Below are positions 6,760 to 9,698 of a stretch of 9,698 bases of DNA, one piece after another. The notes beneath the pieces are model-generated. The model saw only the letters and a list, made by a program, of their open reading frames with translations. It did not search any database and was not told where the DNA came from. Position numbers and translations under genes: made by a program. Source of the DNA: Rhodospirillaceae bacterium (lineage in GTDB: Bacteria; Pseudomonadota; Alphaproteobacteria; MPNO01; UBA2964); the NCBI GenBank assembly GCA_002712335.1, contig PATI01000058.1, positions 9,089-18,786 of the forward strand. Direction: 5' to 3'. Every line of letters starts with the position of its first letter. The first letter of the stretch is position 1.

Positions 6760-6975
6760 TCAATTCACTCGTCTTGATACTAAAAGACAGAGAATAGCTG
6801 CTAGGGACATAGCGGCAGCAAACCAGAACACGTTAAGAGGTGAGCCAAGATCTAAAAACCAGCCAGCAATTGCCGGTGCAGTCCCATTACCAATGGTAAA
6901 TCCAATTGTGACGAAAGCTACTACGCCTCCTAAATAGGAAAAGACTGAGAAAATTATAGACTCATTGGCTAATGC
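6760..6975 (-). pseudogene. C-terminal remnant of a third MFS transporter
   Basis: A minus-strand frame of 71 codons ending in TGA at 6760-6762. It reads as the last two MFS helices: FSYLGGVVAFVTIGFTIGN, then PAIAGWFLDLGSPLNVFWF, then a hydrophobic helix and a basic end (VSRRVN). It aligns with the C-termini of both transporters in this window: GFVTLGYTLGQGG / GWLMDQG in the 1184-2410 gene and AFVSTGFTVGQ / GYIFDQF in the 2407-3612 gene. The first ~330 residues of such a protein are missing and no usable start codon with a ribosome binding site precedes it. The frame continues upstream into the 3' end of the tusA-like gene in the -1 frame. It is a truncated relic; the reading frame is still intact, suggesting recent loss or reuse as a short membrane peptide. 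Confidence 0.75.
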
Positions 6976-6977
6976 CT

Positions 6978-7199
6978 CTATTTCATTCGTCGCAGAATTA
7001 TATTGATCACCCCGCCATCCTGACTAGTTCTTACAAATTCCTGACCGGATTGTTCACAAAACAACTTGAAATCTTCAGGAGCTGAAGGATCGGTTACCAG
7101 GACTTCCAATTCTTCTCCAATGTCTAAAGTCTTCATGTATTTCCTTACTCGTAAAACTGGTAACTGGCATTTAAGCCCTTGTGCATCTAGTTGTCCCAA
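6978..7199 (-). CDS. tusA: TusA-like sulfur-carrier protein (SirA/TusA family)
   Basis: A small soluble protein of 73 residues when started at TTG 7199. The family's beta-alpha-beta-alpha-beta-beta fold is recognisable: LDAQGLKCQLPVLRVRKYMK with the sulfur-carrying cysteine at residue 11, then EELEVLVTDPSAPEDFKLFC, then a C-terminal GGVINIILRR strand. The hallmark C-P-x-P motif reads C-Q-L-P, so the first proline is lost while the cysteine stays. TusA passes persulfide sulfur from cysteine desulfurase towards MnmA for 2-thiolation of U34 in tRNA-Glu, -Gln and -Lys; paralogues act in other sulfur pathways. The frame is open to a GTG at 7232, but that codon lies inside tRNA-Gln. TTG 7199 has AAGGA 7 nt upstream; TTG 7214 is the alternative. 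Cotranscription with the tRNA is likely. Confidence 0.85.
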   Translation of the reverse strand: MGQLDAQGLKCQLPVLRVRKYMKTLDIGEELEVLVTDPSAPEDFKLFCEQSGQEFVRTSQDGGVINIILRRMK

Positions 7200-7206
7200 A
7201 TTGAGT

Positions 7207-7211
7207 TCCTT
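7207..7211 (-). promoter_or_regulatory. Ribosome binding site for the tusA-like gene
   Basis: AAGGA on the minus strand, 7 nt before TTG 7199, within the 21 nt between the tRNA 3' end and that codon. It is the only Shine-Dalgarno-like sequence there and favours TTG 7199 over the longer alternatives. Confidence 0.45.
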
Positions 7212-7220
7212 CAAAAACGT

Positions 7221-7294
7221 TGGCTGGGGCACCTGGATTCGAACCAGGGATCACGGGATCAAAACCCGTTGCCTTACCGCTTGGCTATGCCCCA
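7221..7294 (-). tRNA. tRNA-Gln (anticodon TTG)
   Basis: A complete 74-nt tRNA with encoded CCA. The acceptor stem TGGGGCA pairs perfectly with TGCCCCA; discriminator G and CCA follow. The D arm is GCCAAGCGGTAAGGC. The anticodon arm is ACGGG-TTTTGAT-CCCGT with a TTG anticodon, reading CAA and, with wobble modification, CAG. The T arm CCTGG-TTCGAAT-CCAGG is canonical. There is no variable-arm anomaly. The tusA-like gene begins about 21 nt downstream with no terminator between, so the tRNA 3' end must be made by processing. U34 of this tRNA is a known target for 2-thiolation in bacteria. Confidence 0.97.
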
Positions 7295-7305
7295 TTTTGC
7301 TGCGG

Positions 7306-7334
7306 AAAATAAAAGGGTTTAACTAAGACCGCAA
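7306..7334 (-). promoter_or_regulatory. Candidate promoter of tRNA-Gln / tusA
   Basis: On the minus strand TTGCGG (7329-7334) and TATTTT (7306-7311) are separated by 17 bp, each four of six matches to consensus. The -10 ends 11 nt before the tRNA 5' end, a fitting distance for a short leader. An overlapping choice in this AT-rich stretch cannot be excluded. Confidence 0.4.
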
Positions 7335-7407
7335 TAGTTTCTGATAATAATGTAGCAAATTTTATTGAAAACAAGATAAAGTATAATATGGATATCACTT
7401 TCTTTAG

Positions 7408-7421
7408 CTCCCAACGGGGAG
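7408..7421. repeat. Short GC-rich hairpin in the tRNA/7548-gene intergenic region
   Basis: CTCCC and GGGAG form a perfect 5-bp stem around AACG, the only GC-rich inverted repeat in the 253 bp gap 7295-7547. GATATC occurs on both sides (7391-7396 and 7427-7432). No T tract follows on either strand, so a terminator is not supported. It might be a regulator site or leader hairpin. The rest of this gap is AT-rich and shows no gene. Confidence 0.3.
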
Positions 7422-7475
7422 AAAATGATATCTGAAGATCATTTTTATGATAAAATTGCTCAGAGTTTTATATTG

Positions 7476-7481
7476 TATAAT
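7476..7481 (+). promoter_or_regulatory. Possible -10 element for the gene at 7548
   Basis: A perfect TATAAT lies 66 bp before the ATG. The nearest -35-like hexamer, TTGCTC at 7456-7461, is only 14 bp away, so spacing is poor. In such AT-rich DNA a chance match is likely. Confidence 0.25.
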
Positions 7482-7547
7482 AAGATTTAATACGTGAATT
7501 TCAGAAAATAAGTTCCCTGAAACCATACAGAACTATGTTGAATTATC

Positions 7548-8066
7548 ATGGTAACAAATGTTTCCCCTTGGAGCGTGAAAGGAGTGGAGCCTGAAGCGAG
7601 AGAAGCAGCAAAAATAGCTGCACGTCGAGCGGGCCTTACTATTGGCAATTGGTTAAACCAAATTATCCGCACGGCAGCTGCGGAACAGCTTACAAATTCG
7701 AGCGGTATGATCAATTCAAACCGTCATAATCAAGAAACCCCGGCTGGGACAGCTACGAAACCTACATTTGAATCAATTAAACAGGCCCAAGACTACCTTT
7801 ATGGTCAACAATATAATCAGGCTCGAGAATACAACGTAGCTCAGGATTTTAATCAAAATTCAACAAATAAAGATATTTTTAAAAACGATAAATTAACTCA
7901 TGACAAGATAACCCAAGAGCTATTAAACGATATTGAATCTTTGAATTTCCGATTAAAGCAGGTAGAGTCGAGCACCAATGCATTATTAGCTCCATTACTA
8001 GAACAAATTATTAATTTATCTTCGCAGCTATCTGAAATTCAATCGGATAAAGAGAATAATATTTAA
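7548..8066 (+). CDS. Alphaproteobacterial protein with PodJ-type N-terminal motif and coiled coil
   Basis: A 172-residue hypothetical protein. Residues 7-40 hold the alphaproteobacterial motif PWSVKGVEPEAREAAKIAAR..GLTIGNWLNQII, found at the start of many PodJ-like, SEL1- or SPOR-domain polarity and cell-envelope proteins; it resembles a short ribbon-helix-helix-like helical unit. Residues about 45-115 are a polar, Q/N/Y-rich, probably disordered linker (for example YGQQYNQAREYNVAQDFNQN). Residues about 122-170 form a heptad-like coiled coil (LLNDIESLNFRLKQVESS, LLEQIINLSSQL). There is no signal peptide or membrane helix, and the usual C-terminal repeats of large relatives are absent. An in-frame TGA at 7539-7541 makes ATG 7548 the first possible start; no clear Shine-Dalgarno precedes it. 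It is an isolated gene facing ispE. The function is unknown; a scaffold or DNA-associated role is only inference. Confidence 0.8.
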   Translation: MVTNVSPWSVKGVEPEAREAAKIAARRAGLTIGNWLNQIIRTAAAEQLTNSSGMINSNRHNQETPAGTATKPTFESIKQAQDYLYGQQYNQAREYNVAQDFNQNSTNKDIFKNDKLTHDKITQELLNDIESLNFRLKQVESSTNALLAPLLEQIINLSSQLSEIQSDKENNI

Positions 8067-8139
8067 AAGGCATAACTAATGGTTTTAAAATCATTAAGTA
8101 AGTCAACGCCTATCGGCTATTGTAGAAAGTTATTTCATA

Positions 8140-9030
8140 CTAGTTAGAAAGTTGTGTTGGTTTTAGCCACCATTCTTTATATCGACTTGATATCGCACTG
8201 GCCGACAATGCTGCAGAATGCTCATCATTAAATATTCCGAAACAGGTTGCTCCGCTTCCAGAAACTCTCGCCAAACGACAGTTGGGTTCATCACTTAAAA
8301 TATTCAGTATAACTTGCAAAATGGGTGCTATTTTTATTGAAGTCTCTTGAAGATCATTCTTTTGGATCGACAAAAATTCAATCAATGTCTCAATGTCATT
8401 GATTTTTGGTATTTCAACGTGGTTCGAATACTTACCGTGAAAGGTTTTAAATACGTCAGTCGTAGGTATTGGAACTCGGGGATTGACTAAAAGAATGCCG
8501 CATTTCGGAAACCCTTCAAAGCTGGAGACTTTTTCACCTCTTCCACCAATTCTCGCTGGCTTACCGTTCACACATACCGGAACATCTGACCCTAATTTAA
8601 GACCAACAGTCATCAAATCTTCTTTATTTAATTTTATTCCCCAAAGTCTATTTAGTGCTTTTAAGGTTGCTGCAGCATCTGCCGACCCTCCACCTATCCC
8701 CGAAGAAATTGGTAAATTCTTAACAAGCTGAATACATGCACCTCCCGCATAATTCGTCTCCCGAGCGAGTTCTTTGGCAGCCTTGATAACCAAATTATTT
8801 TTTTCAGGAGGAAGCATTTTTGCAAAAGGACCGCTAATTTCCAGTCTAAAATCCTCACAATTTTTTACAGACACCTTGTCACCATAGGTCGCAAAGCCAA
8901 CGAGGCTATCAAGTTCATGATAGGTCTCATTTAGTTTACCTATAACATTAAGGTATAAATTAACCTTAGCGGGAGCAGCCATTGATATGACCTTAGTGGT
9001 ACTTATAAAGGAGTTACCGCGAAAATTCAT
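8140..9030 (-). CDS. ispE: 4-diphosphocytidyl-2-C-methyl-D-erythritol kinase
   Basis: A 296-residue GHMP kinase of the methylerythritol phosphate route to isoprenoids; it phosphorylates the 2-hydroxyl of CDP-methylerythritol with ATP in the cytosol. Motif 1 is APAKVNLYLNV (catalytic K22), the ATP loop is PISSGIGGGSADAAA (107-121), the catalytic aspartate is D149 in LGSDVPVCVNGKPA, and the C-terminal GHMP motif 3 is GSGATCFGIF (258-267). Length is normal. The ATG at 9030 overlaps the TPR gene's TGA (ATGA), but has no Shine-Dalgarno. An internal ATG at 8982 (residue 17, MAAPAKVNL) has AAGG 8 nt upstream and would give a 280-residue protein whose start fits the domain tightly. Both are possible. 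TPR-ispE linkage is familiar from alphaproteobacteria. Confidence 0.95.
   Translation of the reverse strand: MNFRGNSFISTTKVISMAAPAKVNLYLNVIGKLNETYHELDSLVGFATYGDKVSVKNCEDFRLEISGPFAKMLPPEKNNLVIKAAKELARETNYAGGACIQLVKNLPISSGIGGGSADAAATLKALNRLWGIKLNKEDLMTVGLKLGSDVPVCVNGKPARIGGRGEKVSSFEGFPKCGILLVNPRVPIPTTDVFKTFHGKYSNHVEIPKINDIETLIEFLSIQKNDLQETSIKIAPILQVILNILSDEPNCRLARVSGSGATCFGIFNDEHSAALSASAISSRYKEWWLKPTQLSN
8991..8994 (-). promoter_or_regulatory. Ribosome binding site for an alternative ispE start
   Basis: AAGG on the minus strand, 8 nt before the ATG at 8982. It makes the shorter IspE (280 residues) a real alternative to the coupled ATG at 9030. Confidence 0.4.
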
Positions 9031-9698
9031 TTTTTAAAGACACTTTTTATTTGCAGGCCTTCCCTTAGCTTTTTATGAATAGAGGGAATTAATGCTTTTT
9101 CAGGAGATAGGGATAGAGCACGGTTCCATTGAAATTTTGCTTCAGATTTTCTGCCGACCTGCCAATAAGCATCACCAAGATGATCATTGATAGTAGGATC
9201 CTCTGGTCTCAAAACTACTGCACGTTCTAATTGTTTTGTTGCCTCTTTATACTCTCCGAGACGGAAAAGCACCCAACCTAGGCTATCGACAATGTATCCG
9301 TCATTCGGCCTTAATTTAACAGCAACCCGAATCATTTTTTGAGCTTTTTTAAGATTAACCCCTCGGTCAACCCAAGAATAGCCCAAATAATTTAACACCA
9401 ACGGCTGCTGTGGATTCAGATCTAAAGCCTGCATGAAATCTTTCTCTGCCCTATACCATTTTTTGGATCGTTCAAATGCAATTCCCCGAGCATAGTACAA
9501 GGTCCAATGACTTCTCTTTAATAATGTTATTCTTTTTATTGCTTTATCATAGGCTTCTATTGCCTTTATAAACTTCTCCTGTGAACGATATAAATTGCCA
9601 ACCCTTATTAACGGCTCAAGGAGGGTTTTATTTTCTTTGGACATCTTCTTTAATAAATCTATAGCATCTCTCGTCAGACCAAGTTGATGTAGGTTTGA
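9027..9698 (-). CDS. Tetratricopeptide-repeat protein, C-terminal part (runs off right edge)
   Basis: The frame is open from the window edge to the TGA at 9027-9029: 223 residues, the C-terminal portion of a larger protein. An ATG at 9644 is internal; TPR-like sequence (LHQLGLTRDAIDLLKKM) continues before it. At least five consecutive TPR units are visible: LIRVGNLYRSQEKFIKAIEAY, LYYARGIAFERSKKWYRAEKDF, LNYLGYSWVDRGVNLKKAQKM, VDSLGWVLFRLGEYKEATKQL and NDHLGDAYWQVGRKSEAKFQW, each followed by the typical A..L.P turn. TPR superhelices bind partner proteins; in alphaproteobacteria a long, often exported TPR protein precedes ispE, but its role is not established. The signal peptide region is outside the window. 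The 4-bp overlap with ispE implies coupled translation. Confidence 0.9.
   Translation of the reverse strand, partial: SNLHQLGLTRDAIDLLKKMSKENKTLLEPLIRVGNLYRSQEKFIKAIEAYDKAIKRITLLKRSHWTLYYARGIAFERSKKWYRAEKDFMQALDLNPQQPLVLNYLGYSWVDRGVNLKKAQKMIRVAVKLRPNDGYIVDSLGWVLFRLGEYKEATKQLERAVVLRPEDPTINDHLGDAYWQVGRKSEAKFQWNRALSLSPEKALIPSIHKKLREGLQIKSVFKK

Noticed and set aside
6970..6990. Programmed -1 frameshift fusing the tusA-like protein to the MFS relic
   Set aside because: The frames do overlap, but no slippery heptamer or downstream stem is visible at the tusA stop, and a TusA fused to two terminal MFS helices makes little sense.
7221..7243. tRNA-Gln 3' end as an integration site for a genomic island
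   Set aside because: No second copy of the tRNA 3' segment was seen elsewhere in the window, and no integrase or mobility gene is present.
7066..7326. Plus-strand open frame across the tusA-like gene and tRNA
   Set aside because: It is the antisense shadow of the tusA-like gene and the tRNA; its product looks like no protein family.
7425..7446. Hairpin followed by T tract (ATGA..TCAT then TTTTTAT) as a rho-independent terminator
   Set aside because: The stem is only about 6 bp with a 2-nt bulge, AT-rich, and no plus-strand gene ends there.
7487..7714. Minus-strand open frame opposite the start of the 7548 gene
   Set aside because: Antisense shadow of a motif-bearing gene, with no family resemblance or ribosome binding site.
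8078..8095. AATGGTTTTAAAATCATT inverted repeat after the gene at 7548 as a terminator
   Set aside because: The dyad has no loop and is nearly all A/T with a G-T pair, and no T run follows. It could be incidental in AT-rich DNA.

Overview
The window looks like ordinary chromosome of an AT-rich, probably marine, alphaproteobacterium. This is inference from three things: the lone + strand gene at 7548-8066 carries the 'PWSVKGVEPEAREAA..AARRAG' N-terminal motif known from alphaproteobacterial PodJ/SPOR-type proteins; a large TPR protein is translationally coupled to ispE; and the transporters and dehydrogenases resemble those of streamlined planktonic lineages. No insertion sequence, phage gene, CRISPR array or intact att site is visible.

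Layout. Positions 1-3612 are one minus-strand run: two tandem MFS transporters that overlap by 4 bp (2407-3612, then 1184-2410), a small DUF454/YbaN-type membrane protein (719-1093), and the N-terminal 228 residues of a GMC flavoprotein oxidoreductase that leaves the window on the left. The gap at 3613-3955 holds a decayed, minus-strand reading frame resembling the C-terminus of a family-3 (amino-acid type) solute-binding protein. Positions 3956-5723 are a plus-strand cluster: a beta-hydroxyacid dehydrogenase (3-hydroxyisobutyrate dehydrogenase superfamily), a VOC/glyoxalase-fold protein and a RidA-family protein that lacks the catalytic arginine. Convergent to it is a TTG-started aspartate carbamoyltransferase catalytic chain (5756-6667), read from a good sigma-70-like promoter embedded in two abutting palindromes.

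Positions 6760-6975 hold an unreported-looking remnant: the last ~70 residues of a third MFS transporter of the same type as the tandem pair, reading out of the 3' end of a TusA-like gene. That tusA gene lies directly downstream of tRNA-Gln(UUG), with no visible terminator between, so the two are probably cotranscribed. This is notable because TusA-type sulfur relay serves the wobble uridine of exactly this tRNA class. On the right, the + strand PodJ-motif gene faces ispE (8140-9030), which is coupled by an ATGA overlap to a TPR protein (9027-9698) that runs off the right edge.

No clearly new defence or mobile system is visible. The most interesting points are the tRNA-Gln/tusA arrangement, the palindromic promoter of an orphan aspartate carbamoyltransferase of the HPLPR class, the hydroxyacid dehydrogenase/VOC/Rid cluster next to paired transporters (a possible undescribed small catabolic or detoxification pathway), and the two gene remnants that bracket that block.
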